Below are positions 40,481-51,372 of a stretch of 64,000 nt of DNA, piece by piece (within the stretch, counting starts at the first letter, position 1; every line of letters starts with the position of its first letter). The notes beneath the pieces were generated by a model, which was not told where the DNA came from, did not search any database, and saw only the letters and a program-made list of their open reading frames with translations. A program made the position numbers and the translations under genes. Source of the DNA: Isoperla grammatica (lineage: Eukaryota > Arthropoda > Insecta > Plecoptera > Perlodidae); NCBI GenBank assembly GCA_945910005.1, contig OX246747.1, positions 33,708,293 through 33,772,292 of the forward strand, read 5' to 3'.

Positions 40481-40735
40481 TATTTATTTTATTTTCTTAC
40501 ATTTTACACAATATACAATTACATGTACACAGAACATTGTCGAATGAAGAAGAACACATTTTGAGGTTATGTCAGTCTGTGTCAAAAGGAATTCGCTGAT
40601 CAAACTCGTCTCGTGTATTAAAACAAGAAAATACCGATAATACAATGGCAATACCGTAAGCATAATAAGTACTTGAGGAATTTTTGGAGTTTTAAGTGTA
40701 AAGGCTGAGTTCAAATCTTCTTCTTTGATAGCAAT

Positions 40736-41256
40736 ATGATGAACACAATGTTTTTCCGGTGCCAGAGTCTCCAATACAAAACAACGAAATTCAATTCCAG
40801 TTTGGCAGATTTGCCAAAAGCTTTTTTGTCGACGGCAAATCCTACATTTGATCAGAAATATAAGCCTAAATATCGCAACCCTGAAAAAGCCGAGTCAATG
40901 CCCGTTGTACAATATCCAATTGCATCTCAAATGGATAGGAGAGTGTATGTTTGGGGCCTTGCAGAGCACGGTGCTCTTGGTAATCATCGAAAAGACGGCA
41001 GTAGGACTCAACACTACAAGCACAGACCGGCCAGGCTTCACTTCGCCGAGCTGCACAGGATTACCGACATTGCGTGCGGTTACGGTTTCACGGCATATGC
41101 GGTCAATTCAAAAGATCAATACAAAGTGTTTGGTTGTGGTTATTAATACGGATTCCCAAATCGGCTACCACGCTACTAGAAGAGAGCATCCATTAGAAAT
41201 AATCCTTACCCCTTCGCCAGTCGAATTGCCGTTCGCTAACCCCGATACGATCAAGA
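40736..41256 (+). pseudogene. RCC1L: RCC1L-like (mitochondrial RCC1 family) pseudogene fragment
   Basis: From ATG 40736 an Arg/Lys-rich, presequence-like N terminus is followed by RRVYVWGLAEHGALGNHRK, ITDIACGYGFTAYAVNSKD and VFGCGY, which resemble the first RCC1 blades of RCC1L (WBSCR16). At about 41139-41146 one extra T creates a stop. The match resumes in another frame: NTDSQIGYHATRREHPLEI, ILTPSPVELPFANPDT. Homology ends there, with no splice donor visible. Intronless across several blades, frameshifted and truncated, so I call it a pseudogene, probably retroposed. An assembly error over a real first exon is less likely. Confidence 0.75.
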
Positions 41257-41980
41257 AAAAAGAGTGGTCATCATGGGTCTTGAACCCGAGACCTCTAGAA
41301 TGCAAAGCGACGATTTACTGTATGCGCCACGCCACCCGATGAGAATTGCACTGCTTACACTGGTGCAGAGCTCACCATTGTCTCAATGTATTTCATAGCT
41401 GGAGTGTTCAGATAGTTCATATCATAACCTTCTACAACCTATAAAATACGATATGGGACTCGAACCGTGGACCTTTAGTTTTAGTAGCGGGAAAACACAT
41501 AAGACAAACCGTCAATACCCCAAAGATGTTTAGTGTATTAAGAAAGTTGACTCAGATTTTTGATTTCGAGTGATATTCTTGACATATCTTTAGTGTTTTA
41601 ACTATATTTGTTATTATTATTTTCTGTAATTCTTACTTTCTTGCAATTCTACCTTTCCATCGACAAGACAGACTGTTGTATAAGACTGTTGTATCTTAAC
41701 TTGTTTATTATTGTTTATTAGCAGCTCATAAAGTTATTGTAACGTCTATTATGTACCTGTCAGTAGGTATTGATCAGTGTAAAAACAAATGTATTGTAAT
41801 TTATATTGATTTGTAATATGTGGTAACTGAATAAAACAATTGAATTATCTAAATGAACTCCAATCTTTATTTCCGGTAACGTCCTAAAATAAAAATAAAA
41901 TAAATAAATTCACATTTAGAGTCTACCCACTCAGTAATTAAACTGATTTGCAGTGGGGGACTTTAATTTAAAGCGTCTAA
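41257..41980. other. Repeat-like sequence without a gene
   Basis: Contains two tRNA B-box-like motifs on the minus strand (GGTTCAAGACC near 41282, GGTTCGAGTCC near 41466) that hint at SINE remnants, without a full tRNA shape. Confidence 0.35.
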
Positions 41981-42126
41981 GGGCCGGTATTTCAATGTCC
42001 AGTTAAAATCTACTTCTCAGTTAAATTGTTTTCACCATGACAACGGCCAATAGAAATACATCAAACTTGGCTTACTTGACAGTTAAATTTACTTGACACT
42101 TTAACTGGACATTGAAATACCGGCCC
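41981..42126. mobile_element. Harbinger-like MITE, 146 bp, TSD TAA
   Basis: GGGCCGGTATTTCAATGTCC and its inverse GGACATTGAAATACCGGCCC are the perfect ends. TAA flanks both sides (41978-41980, 42127-42129). It splits the repeat described at 28914. Confidence 0.9.
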
Positions 42127-42339
42127 TAAACCAACCCTGTAGGCTTCAAACACCATCGACGAGTGAGCGATAACCAATCAAAGATCGATATTTCAAATAC
42201 GAAACATATGAATCAGTGATTGGACAGTGCGAACACCTGCGGACAAAATGCCAGAATCAACAAGGCCAATTCAGAACAACTTTGAATTTATTGAGTGCTT
42301 CGTTGCTAGGACGGTTCCAAAGTCACCGTTTACTTATTC

Positions 42340-43380
42340 CTAAGCCAAGAACTATTAAATAAGACTGTTTTAAGAGACCCCCTACCTACCTGCGAGTATA
42401 CTCACTGGGGGTCAGTGCTCTTACATTGTATTTATGTTTTATCAACAGTATGTTATATATTTTATATTCATGTTTTTTTTTTTATACTAAGCAATTATGA
42501 AGATTGAATATTGTTTATTAATTTTGTAATTTGTATCCGTGCCATATTGTAAGATTAGGTTTTGCCTTGGACATGGGTTAGTCCCACACAGACGCCTTGG
42601 GTTGATTAGGATGATTATATTATATGTTTTTATATAATATTTGTACTGTACTTTATATCATATTTGTACTATTTTTTTTGTATGTTGAGGGGTGACAATA
42701 CAGCAACACACCTATATCTATGTATTCATCAATAAAGATTTTCTTAGTAACTCTTGTTTTCTGTTTTCTATTTTGTATTTTGTATGTTCCATTATTTTTG
42801 GTTTGTTGTAATGTTTGGATAAACTTTTTTTCATTAATTTTTCCAGGTTGTAATTTATAATTTTATATTCCCAAATTGCTATATTTAGTTTTTAACGAGG
42901 TGTTGCCAGCTCGATTTTTTTTGTACACTGATTTTTTTTGATTTTGTATTTTTTTTATTTTTTTTATTGCAATTGATTTTTTTATTTTTTATTTTATCTG
43001 TTTTGTATTGATGTTTCTTTGACTCTTGTCTTTTTTATTATTTTTATTTTTTTACAGTGATTTTTTTACCATTTTGATACATTCGATTTGTTTAGTGATT
43101 TTTTTATTTCAGTGATTTTTCATTCTTTTTTCTTTGGCATAGTGTTTTTTTTACCATTTTAGTTATTTTGATTTTTTTTTATAAGTGTACACCGATTTTT
43201 TTAGTTGTCAACCCCTCGATTTTAACTACTTTTATTATGGCTTGGTAGTCACTCTTTGTGTTTGTAGCTGTGCTCTTTTCTGTACTGTACTCTATACAGT
43301 TTCGAAAACACGAATAAAAATATTAAAATAAAATAAAATAAATAAAATATTTCAATCTCAATTTTCTGTTTATACATATA
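42340..43380. other. T-rich intergenic sequence
   Basis: Strongly T-rich from 42880 to 43200 with GATTTTTTTT-like repeats. AATAAA-type LINE ends are possible near 42735 and 43312. No gene seen. Confidence 0.5.
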
Positions 43381-43616
43381 TTGTCGTGTGCTGGATCGAT
43401 GTCGTCCTCAGGTTCCGGTCACAGGATTGATGATCTCGCTCTCAGGACCTTCCAGGATGTAGTTGGCCGTATTCAGCTGCGATCACAGAGCTTCGTAGCG
43501 GGAAAACTTGTCCCCAAGCCAAGGAGTACTGACGTAGGCCACTCTTCTACAGCTTTGTGTGTATTGTACGACATTGTACTCTTTGTAGCCGCCATATTGG
43601 ACCGTGACGTCATACA

Positions 43617-43745
43617 AAGCAACATTGTGGATGGTGACGTCATAGATGAGTGAGGCATAGCCAATCAAATATCAGTATTTGTAAAAGCCACCCGCTGATT
43701 GGCTCCGACTCGCTCATATATGACGTCAGCATCCACAAGATTGCT
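43617..43745. mobile_element. Foldback MITE
   Basis: AGCAACATTGTGGATGGTGACGTCAT-like left arm pairs with ATGACGTCAGCATCCACAAG on the right. The TAGCCAATCA/TGATTGGCTC blocks also pair. A 90-codon open frame overlaps the left arm and is not a gene. Confidence 0.65.
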
Positions 43746-43952
43746 GTAGAATCACTTTACTTAGATCCTGAATTATGAACTATTTAGTAAAGCTACTATC
43801 TTGTTTTAACCATGACATCCAGACTTCCCATTGGTTGTTGCCATGGTGAAAACAAACTAGTAGCCGACTAATAAATATTTCAGGAAGTTATAAGGACCTA
43901 TAGGGAACTCGCAACTGACGCCGGACAACTGATGACAACTGATGCCGGACTA

Positions 43953-44212
43953 CAACAATGGAACAAATGAATTGAACTGATGGACAAACAATCAGCTGTC
44001 AAAATAATAAAATTGTAACTATACAAATAAAAACAAGTAGTGTAGCAATAGTAACTGCTCGCCATTTAAAACTTTTAATGATGGACAACGACTAAGTGAA
44101 AGTTTTGTATGTGTATTTGTTTGTTTTTTGTTTTGTTTTCCAAATTCAGCAGAAATTATTTTTTGACAGCTTGTTGTTTGTCCATCGATTCAATTCATTT
44201 GTTTCATTGTTG
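43953..44212. mobile_element. MITE with about 54-bp TIRs, copy 1
   Basis: CAACAATGGAACAAATGAAT at the left is the inverse of ATTCATTTGTTTCATTGTTG at the right. The repeat extends through the GATGGACAAACAA and AGCTGTCAAAA blocks. Copy 2, in the opposite orientation, is at 53220-53476. Confidence 0.85.
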
Positions 44213-44425
44213 TCTTTTGGTGTTGCTAGTAGCCTATTAGAGACTCAAAATTTCAAATAGATAGCGCTGCTAGGAAACCCCCTTATCTGCGCCATTGATG
44301 ATTTAACAATAAAACAACATTGAACGTAACAGTTTATTTTCTTGACACCAGAATGCATCTAATCTATTTTGAGTAGCCAATAAGGTGTATTTGAAAGCTT
44401 CTGAATGCGTTGTTGGTTGCCATGG

Positions 44426-44592
44426 TATACTTGGCCCAATATTAACTTACATATGCTTTCGTCACAGGCGAGACACTCGTAGCCAACCAGCGAACCGCCC
44501 GAGACAAGCGCGCGCAAATACCGATCGCTGATTGGCTACGAACCCGTCGCCTGTGACGAAAGCATGTGTAAGATAGTCTTGGGACAACTATA
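44426..44592. mobile_element. Foldback MITE of the GCTTTCGTCACAGGCGA family, copy 1
   Basis: GCTTTCGTCACAGGCGA and its inverse TCGCCTGTGACGAAAGC bound a stem. The inner TCGTAGCCAA.CAGCGA and TCGCTGATTGGCTACGA blocks extend it. Other copies are at 59177 and 60286. Confidence 0.85.
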
Positions 44593-44670
44593 TCACTCGT
44601 CGATGGTGTTCAGAGCCAACAGGATTGTCTTAGTGGCTTTAAAATTTATGTCCTCCACCCCTGAAAATCA

Positions 44671-44822
44671 GGGCGTATCTCAATGCTCTATTTTGCCGCT
44701 AGTCGACTAGCCTAGTGGACTAATGTAACAATTAGTGATAATTAATTTCAACAATCATTGATTGTTGTTTTAGTGCACTAGGCTAGTCGACTAGCGTCAA
44801 AATAAAGCATTGATATATGCCC
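44671..44822. mobile_element. Foldback MITE, about 150 bp
   Basis: GGGCGTATCTCAATGCTCTA pairs with the right end (AAAGCATTGATATATGCCC). GCTAGTCGACTAGCCTAGTG pairs with CACTAGGCTAGTCGACTAGC. Confidence 0.75.
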
Positions 44823-44985
44823 AGTCTTGTTACTGAGAGGGGTAGACTCTAAATATGAATTTATTTATTTATTTAAATCCTAAGAAAGTATGTAAACCAA
44901 TCTTAATAAAAAAAATCACACTACGCTTCCCTATAGTTTACAGTAATCTTGGGATTCCAACTGGAAGAGGGTGAGTCGCCAATGA

Positions 44986-45112
44986 TAAGGGCGTATTCCA
45001 ATTTAAAGTGTTTAGTCGACTAGCTTCCCTAGCAGACTAATACAACAATTGTTAATTGTTGTGTTAGTCGGCGAAGCAGGCCAGAGAATAGAGAAGTTGG
45101 AACATGCCCTTA
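44986..45112. mobile_element. Foldback MITE, about 127 bp
   Basis: TAAGGGCGTATTCCAA and TTGGAACATGCCCTTA are imperfect inverse ends. The centre is CAACAATTGTTAATTGTTGTG. Related in its GGGCRTAT ends to 44671-44822. Confidence 0.65.
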
Positions 45113-45143
45113 CTTATACCTCGGTCTCACTTGTGACTTAAAT

Positions 45144-45594
45144 GGGTCATTTAAATACCTAGTAAACACACTTATGGTAGCAACATTTTGGTTGTTAAGA
45201 GTGAAGGATACCTCTACGTAAAAAACCGTAGAAAAGTTTCAGTTTGAGACACAAAATCGAAAATCTGAGAAACCATAGCGCAGTGGTTTGGTAAGCCCTA
45301 CAGACTGAATGATAAATGTATTTAACGTTATCATCAGTATGACTCTGATAACTATTTCCTTAAACTACTAAGGAAATAAGTCTCACAGTCATTCTGATTA
45401 TAATATAAGATACATTTATCATTCAGTCTGTAGGGCTTATCAAACCACAGCGCTATGATTACTTAGACTTTCGATTTTGTGTTTCAATCTTGAGATATAA
45501 TTAAAAAATGAAAATTGTCTGCGGTGTTTGACGTAGAGGTATCCGTCGCCCTTAAGAAACAAAACGTGTGTGTTTACTTATAGGTAAATGACCC
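45144..45594. mobile_element. Long foldback element, about 450 bp
   Basis: Arms of roughly 190 bp: GGGTCATTTAAATACCTAGT with GTAAATGACCC, GAAGGATACCTCTACGT with ACGTAGAGGTATCCGTC, and AAGCCCTACAGACTGAATGA with TCATTCAGTCTGTAGGGCTT. A one-arm copy lies at 53725-53897. Confidence 0.8.
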
Positions 45595-45599
45595 ACTCA

Positions 45600-46476
45600 G
45601 TACCGTGCGAAGAACAGAGGCTTAAGGTACCAGACCATAATCACTGCAGCTTTCATTATTATTAATTTTCGATTTATTACACACACTAAAATACGTTATA
45701 AATACAACAAACATAGGGTAAAATATAGTTTATAAATGTAGGAAACTGTTTTTTTTGTTTTTTTGTAATTTCTTGTCCGATGTCAGTTGATTTTTTTGTT
45801 GTTTATAAATAGTTTTATTTTTAATTTACAAATTGACACGATTTGAACATTTCGTTTTTTTTCTCACGGAATATTGATTTGAAAGAAGAATTACACAGTA
45901 ATTGCTGACCTTCTATATCCTGTGGTGTGTTGTTTCGATAGTAAGAAGCTATGCTAGGTGGATAAGCAGGTGCTGCTAGATCGATAGTATTTGGCCCTGA
46001 AAAAAAAGAAAAAGCCAAAATTTAACGTCCATCAGGCAAAAAATTACAAAAAATCATATCATTTTTTTTTTTTTTTTAGTTTCCATAGATATTTCAAGAA
46101 TCTGCAGTAGCTAAATAAGTACTTTTTTTAAGGGTACAAACGCGAATATTTGACGAAATCTTGTGCAAAAATAAGTAAATTCACTAAATTGTTGCATAAA
46201 TATATATTTTATAAAATATGCATAGTTTTAAATTAAAACACATCTGATAATATCTCATTAAAGTGGTAGTAGGCCTAGTGGAATTTTAAAGAATCTTATA
46301 AGCTAGTATATTGCCAATTACACAATACATAACCTTCCCTAAACAAATAAGTGCGTGCCTACGTTGAAGTGTATTTTCACTTTAAACTTTGAACCGACAA
46401 GACAAAAACAAAACAAAAGACGAATACATATATCCTCATAGTTTCCACACTGAAACCAAAATCGTATCTCCATCGA
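45600..46476. other. 3' flank and probable 3' UTR of the coiled-coil gene
   Basis: The minus-strand gene ends at 46477. TTTATT at 45814-45819 (AATAAA on the minus strand) could be its polyadenylation signal. No other gene seen. Confidence 0.35.
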
Positions 46477-49400
46477 TTAAGTTTTGGCAGCATCCACTGG
46501 TTTTTGCACAGTAGGCCTAGCCAAAGTTTTAATGTTCATCTTTTTGTAGTAATTCCTGAGGAATACGTCGTGCGGTACAAGATCTTCCGCCGAACTGGTA
46601 CCGTTGATTTGTCGCGCACGCGCAATCAAGATCACGTCTCCCCTCCCCTCCCCGTCGTCATCATCTTCTTCTCCTCCTCTAGGAGAGTGGGCGTCTCCGT
46701 TTAACGCACCGGCCACGCCTACTACGCGTTTAGGTGCGGCGTCCATCACCACGTTACCCCTCCCCTCCACGCTCGACGAGTGGGCGTCTCCCTTTGACGC
46801 CATGACCGCGCCCACCTCGCGTTTAGGTGCGGCGTCCATCAGTACGTTACCCCTCCCCTCCACGCTAGAAGAGTGGGCGTCTCCGTTTACCGCCACGGCC
46901 ACGCCTACCTCGCGTTTAGATGTGGCGTCTAGGCCCCTCCCCTCCACGCTAGACGAGTGGGCGTCTCCGTTTTCCATCACCGCCCCGCCCACGTCCCGCT
47001 CGGGACCCGTGTCTACCCCCACCGCCCCCTCCTCCACCCGATAGCCCGTCTGACTGAACCAACCGAGTTCGAACGAGCCGCCACTCGGATCATCCGTCTT
47101 CGCACTCGGACACGTCGTCGCCTTTTGGTCGGTCGGGCGTCGCGACGTACGCGGCGGCGGCGGACGTTCGGCAATCTTCGGGTCGCCACGTCGGCTTCCC
47201 TCGGCAACAACCACCACATCGGCAGTCGGCGATCGTGCGGCACTTTTCGTGGGACTCTTCTTCACCTCGTCGCCGCCGACATTCTTCCTGCTCGTTTTCT
47301 TTATGACGTCCGACCAATCGCTGACGAGTTTCTTCATAATGAAATTCCGAGTGGTCGATAGATTCTCCATCCCTCTCGATTGTTTTAGTGAAAATCCCTT
47401 GAAATTATTCTTTTTCGAATCTGGCGCCGTACTCGCCTTGTTTTTCGTCTTGTCATTCTTACTACTCGACTCCGCGACAATAATCGGATGTTTTACAACC
47501 GGCTTGTCTACCAGATCGATCTTGTTTCTGAGGACGGTTGTCCCCTTGCTCGTCAACTTTACCTTGTTCGTAAAGATACCCTTCAATTTACTACCACCTT
47601 CCGTCTTTTGTGTACCGTTTTCCTTGATCGCAGATTCACTCTTTAAGCATTTATCCACAAAACTTGGCGACCTCAGGTCGTCGTGTTTCTTTGACGGTGG
47701 CGACGTCGTCGTCACGACGGGTTTCTCCACCAGCTTGGTGACTCTCGTCATCGCCGCAGCAGTCAAATCCTTTCGCCGATTATCGTCTATGACGATAATC
47801 GGCGTCGATTCGACCCTACTCTGCTGCAACAACGTCATCCTCGACCGAGTCGCGATGACGCTCTCGCCTTCGGCGGAATTCGTTGCTGACATCTTCGTTC
47901 TCCTTTCGTCAGCGTTGTTTTTCATCTCGGCGGCAGAGGATTTCGCCTCCTTTGGAGTAGCACGACTTGCGGGCAGCGTAATGGCGGCGGCTTCTTTACC
48001 GGCGGGCGCTTTCCCGACGGTCGTTTCCTTCGCGAGCGCGTTATAATAGGCGAATTTCTTGTCGGCGGCGGCAACGACGCACGCGGGTAGCGCGGCCGTC
48101 GTGGACGTTTCCACGCGCATGTTCGTCGTGTTGTGATGGTGACCTCCGAGAAAGTTTTGAAAAAACTCTTTGGCACACGTCGGTAACTCGCCGAGAGCGC
48201 TAAACACCGACGAACGCGACGTCTTGTTCAAACCGCCGCCACCGGTCTTGGATCCCTGTTGTGGTTGTTGTTGTTGTTTGCGATGGTCGTGGTGGTGGCG
48301 ATGGTGGTGGTGGTGGTGGTGACTACTCTGTCGGTTCGTGTGCGTCGTCGAACATTTCTGCTCGTTGAGTTTGACGAATTCGCCGCGTAGTCCCTGGGCG
48401 GCGTCGCGCATCGCGTCCAACTCGTCGCGGCTACACTGGCCGCGGTAGACGGTGCTGTTGATGGCGCGCAACGAGACGACGAAGCGCGGGTTCGACAGCA
48501 TCTCGGCGAGATCTTCGGCGAGACATTCGGTGGCGGCGTTGGGGGGCGGAGGTTTCGTCGCCTCCTGCTCCCGTTTTCTCGTCGTCGTCGTCGTCGCGTG
48601 GTGATGTTGGGGACGAGATTCCTTGGCCGTCTCCGGCGTGTGTTGACGTTGCCGCGAATTCGGACGCCTCTCGTGATCTTTCTTCGTCGTCGTCGTCGTC
48701 TTCGTCTTCGTCTTCGTATCCCTTTCACGCCTATCCTCTTCTCGCCGACGATCCTTACTCTCTCGGCTGTCTCGCCCGCAAGTCTTACTCGTATTGTCCG
48801 CCATCCGCGCGTTCGGACTATATTTTCTTGTACTCGTATCCGCCATCCGCGCATTCGGACTATTTCTTCTCGTACTTGTATTATCCGCCGTCCGCGCATT
48901 TGGACTATATTTCCGCGTACTCGTATCCACCATCCGGGGGTTCGGACTATTTCTTCTCGTACTCGCATTATCCGCCGTCCGCGCGTTCGGACTATATTTC
49001 CGCGTACTCGTATCCGCCGTCCGCGCATTTGGACTATATTTCCGCGAACTCGTATCCGCCGTCCGCGCGTTCGGACTATTTCTTCTCGTACTCGCATTAT
49101 CCGGCGTCCGCGCGCTCGGACTATTTCTTCTATCGCCACTTTTTCCGTCTGCGTTTCCAGCCGCGTACACAAAACTACACAACGTTTCCGACGTGCGCGG
49201 CGTCGACGTCATCAACGTAACGTCGCTTCGCTTTCGTCCGCCGCCACCATTCAGACGTGTCGACCGGGCAAGACACTTTCTTCCCCTTCTCGCCGTCGAT
49301 TGTTGGTCGTCGTCGTCGTCGGTGGTGGTCGTGGTCGGCGGACTCGCCGTCGTCGGCGAGTGCGCGCGCACCCCCAGATGCCAGTGTTTCATGACGAAGT

Positions 49401-51372
49401 CGGCCATGCTGTCGGGTAGCGACGAAGAACCGTCCTCGCTGACGGACACGACTTTCACCGACGCGCGCTTCGTGTCGTGGTGTGGCGACGACCAATCGGA
49501 GCGTTGTCGCTCTCCGCGTCTCGCGGCGATGCCCTCGTCAACGTTGTTGTTGTTGGTGGTTGTGTTTCTCACGGGACTACGAGCGTGATCGCCGTGTTTC
49601 TGCTTTGCGTGACCGTCGACAAACCCGTGCGATTGTCTGGGCGGCGGAACCACATACTCCACACTAGACGGTAGACTACTATCGTCGGGCAATTCCGTAA
49701 TCCTACTCAATCTGTCAAAGGGCAACACCTTGACGTGCTGCTGCTGCTGCGGTGGCGGCGAATTATTGTCGACGATAACGTATCCAAGATTCTTCTCCGG
49801 AAGCTTCGACGCGTCGACGACATCCGCAGCGTTATTACGAGTGCGCGTCGGTGAACTGTGACGAACTCTAGTACCGGTATGTTGATGTTGTTGTTGTTGT
49901 TGTTTTTGTGGCAGTTTGTCGTCGCATTTTGGTGGCGGCGGTTCGTTTTTGTTGTTGGTGTTGTTGTTGATGTTGCTACCGATGAGGGTACCGATTTCGA
50001 CGTGACGTCGATGTGCGTATTCCTCGAGGGTGCGTCGAAACAGTTCCTGACAGACGGTCTTTGCCGAACCGAGGCTGTTGACCTCCGAACTGTCGTCGTC
50101 TGATGTATCGTCGTCGTCGTCGTCGTCTTCGTCGTCAAGTCTAGTCGTCGTCGTCGCGGTACGGCGGTGATGATCGACGGACGACGGCGGCGATGACAAC
50201 GTTTGCGTCTCGTCCTTTTCGGCGGACGGCGTCGGCGAACGCGAACGAGAACGAGGTCTTTGAAAGGAGGACGGCGGCGGATGTGGTGACGCTTCAACGA
50301 CGACCACCTTTCTTGCGGGGGCGGGGGAGGGAGTCGTCGTACTACCGCGGGAACAACAACCACCGCTCGACGGATCAAACTGTTTACCATCCTCTTTCCC
50401 GTGCGGCGGTGAGGTGGCGGTGGTGCCCTTTTCGAAACACTTCCTCATCGGCGACGTCCTGGCGCTCGTGCGATACTGTATCTCGCTGCGCACGACGTCG
50501 GCGTCGAGACGATGCGGTCGGATACGTTCGCGCAACTCGTCGAGGTCGATCAGTAGTCGCGCCTGAAAGATCTCCTCCTCGGACATGGTCGAGAGGAGAC
50601 GCGTCAATTGAGGCTTCGTCGAGAACTCGTGCAACACGTTGCGCAACATCAGATCGAACTCTTCGTAGGTGAACACCATGTTGTTGTTGCGGGCGGCGGT
50701 CGTGTCCTCGTCGGAGGCGGATGGCGGTGGAATGTTGTGGTTCTCGGTGCTGCTCACGCCGAGCAGTACCCTACCCATCGTCGGTCGCACAGGTGTCTCC
50801 TCTCTCGGCGGCGACGACGATATCGCGTCCAACGTCTTCTTCTTATCATTATTACCGATACCGTCGAGTTTCGCGCCGCCGCGTAACTTCTCGTTAATCA
50901 ACGAGTGTACCACCTCGAGAAACTCGACAAACTGGTCGGCGTTGACGACGCGCGCGGCGTGCGCGTCGACGCGCGCCGCGTCCGACGCCGACAGACCGAG
51001 ATCGTCGGCGTCGACGAAGCGTACGCGTCGCGCGTCGACGTCGCCGCAGCATCGCAACAGGTGCGTCTGACGTTTGAGACAGAAGAAGACGTTGTCCGAG
51101 AGCGGTACGAGATGGATACCCAAGCGTTTGTACCGTTCGGCCTTGAGGAGTTTCAACTCGAGGTCGGCGATCGTGTTCTCGAGGCGGACGCGCGTCTCGT
51201 GGTTGCGCGTCTCGTCGTGTTCGAGTTTGAGGACGAGTTCCTCGAGCTCGCGTATTCGCACCCTGTTCTCGTTCTTGACGTTGGCGAGTTGTGAGGGCGT
51301 GAGATGGAGGCTGGCAGCACCGCTTTCTGCGGACGTCGTACCCGAGAGGGAGAGACGCGGCTCGGAGGACTT
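46477..51372 (-). CDS. Coiled-coil gene, 4.9-kb last exon
   Basis: Acceptor TCGTTACAG|AAGTCC. It encodes 1631 residues. The first 80 or so hold a coiled coil (VRIRELEELVLKLEHDE). Two compact segments follow (VNADQFVEFLEVVHSLINEK and VFTYEEFDLMLRNVLHEF). The rest is low-complexity: an Asp run, His runs, Gln runs, many R-x-S-P sites, SPNAR repeats (48790-49135) and GDAHSSSVEGRG repeats (46690-46985). It ends PVDAAKT. Other-frame readings of this exon give many false Arg- or Ser-rich frames. Confidence 0.9.
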   Translation of the reverse strand, partial: KSSEPRLSLSGTTSAESGAASLHLTPSQLANVKNENRVRIRELEELVLKLEHDETRNHETRVRLENTIADLELKLLKAERYKRLGIHLVPLSDNVFFCLKRQTHLLRCCGDVDARRVRFVDADDLGLSASDAARVDAHAARVVNADQFVEFLEVVHSLINEKLRGGAKLDGIGNNDKKKTLDAISSSPPREETPVRPTMGRVLLGVSSTENHNIPPPSASDEDTTAARNNNMVFTYEEFDLMLRNVLHEFSTKPQLTRLLSTMSEEEIFQARLLIDLDELRERIRPHRLDADVVRSEIQYRTSARTSPMRKCFEKGTTATSPPHGKEDGKQFDPSSGGCCSRGSTTTPSPAPARKVVVVEASPHPPPSSFQRPRSRSRSPTPSAEKDETQTLSSPPSSVDHHRRTATTTTRLDDEDDDDDDDTSDDDSSEVNSLGSAKTVCQELFRRTLEEYAHRRHVEIGTLIGSNINNNTNNKNEPPPPKCDDKLPQKQQQQQHQHTGTRVRHSSPTRTRNNAADVVDASKLPEKNLGYVIVDNNSPPPQQQQHVKVLPFDRLSRITELPDDSSLPSSVEYVVPPPRQSHGFVDGHAKQKHGDHARSPVRNTTTNNNNVDEGIAARRGERQRSDWSSPHHDTKRASVKVVSVSEDGSSSLPDSMADFVMKHWHLGVRAHSPTTASPPTTTTTDDDDDQQSTARRGRKCLARSTRLNGGGGRKRSDVTLMTSTPRTSETLCSFVYAAGNADGKSGDRRNSPSARTPDNASTRRNSPNARTADTSSRKYSPNARTADTSTRKYSPNARTADNASTRRNSPNPRMVDTSTRKYSPNARTADNTSTRRNSPNARMADTSTRKYSPNARMADNTSKTCGRDSRESKDRRREEDRRERDTKTKTKTTTTTKKDHERRPNSRQRQHTPETAKESRPQHHHATTTTTRKREQEATKPPPPNAATECLAEDLAEMLSNPRFVVSLRAINSTVYRGQCSRDELDAMRDAAQGLRGEFVKLNEQKCSTTHTNRQSSHHHHHHHRHHHDHRKQQQQPQQGSKTGGGGLNKTSRSSVFSALGELPTCAKEFFQNFLGGHHHNTTNMRVETSTTAALPACVVAAADKKFAYYNALAKETTVGKAPAGKEAAAITLPASRATPKEAKSSAAEMKNNADERRTKMSATNSAEGESVIATRSRMTLLQQSRVESTPIIVIDDNRRKDLTAAAMTRVTKLVEKPVVTTTSPPSKKHDDLRSPSFVDKCLKSESAIKENGTQKTEGGSKLKGIFTNKVKLTSKGTTVLRNKIDLVDKPVVKHPIIVAESSSKNDKTKNKASTAPDSKKNNFKGFSLKQSRGMENLSTTRNFIMKKLVSDWSDVIKKTSRKNVGGDEVKKSPTKSAARSPTADVVVVAEGSRRGDPKIAERPPPPRTSRRPTDQKATTCPSAKTDDPSGGSFELGWFSQTGYRVEEGAVGVDTGPERDVGGAVMENGDAHSSSVEGRGLDATSKREVGVAVAVNGDAHSSSVEGRGNVLMDAAPKREVGAVMASKGDAHSSSVEGRGNVVMDAAPKRVVGVAGALNGDAHSPRGGEEDDDDGEGRGDVILIARARQINGTSSAEDLVPHDVFLRNYYKKMNIKTLARPTVQKPVDAAKT

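Noticed and set aside
41270..41500. Possible tRNA genes on the minus strand
   Set aside because: Only B-box-like words (GGTTCAAGACC, GGTTCGAGTCC) are present; no A box or cloverleaf could be drawn.
43381..43653. A 90-codon open frame starting near a TATA-like stretch
   Set aside because: Overlaps the arm of a foldback MITE and shows no domain.
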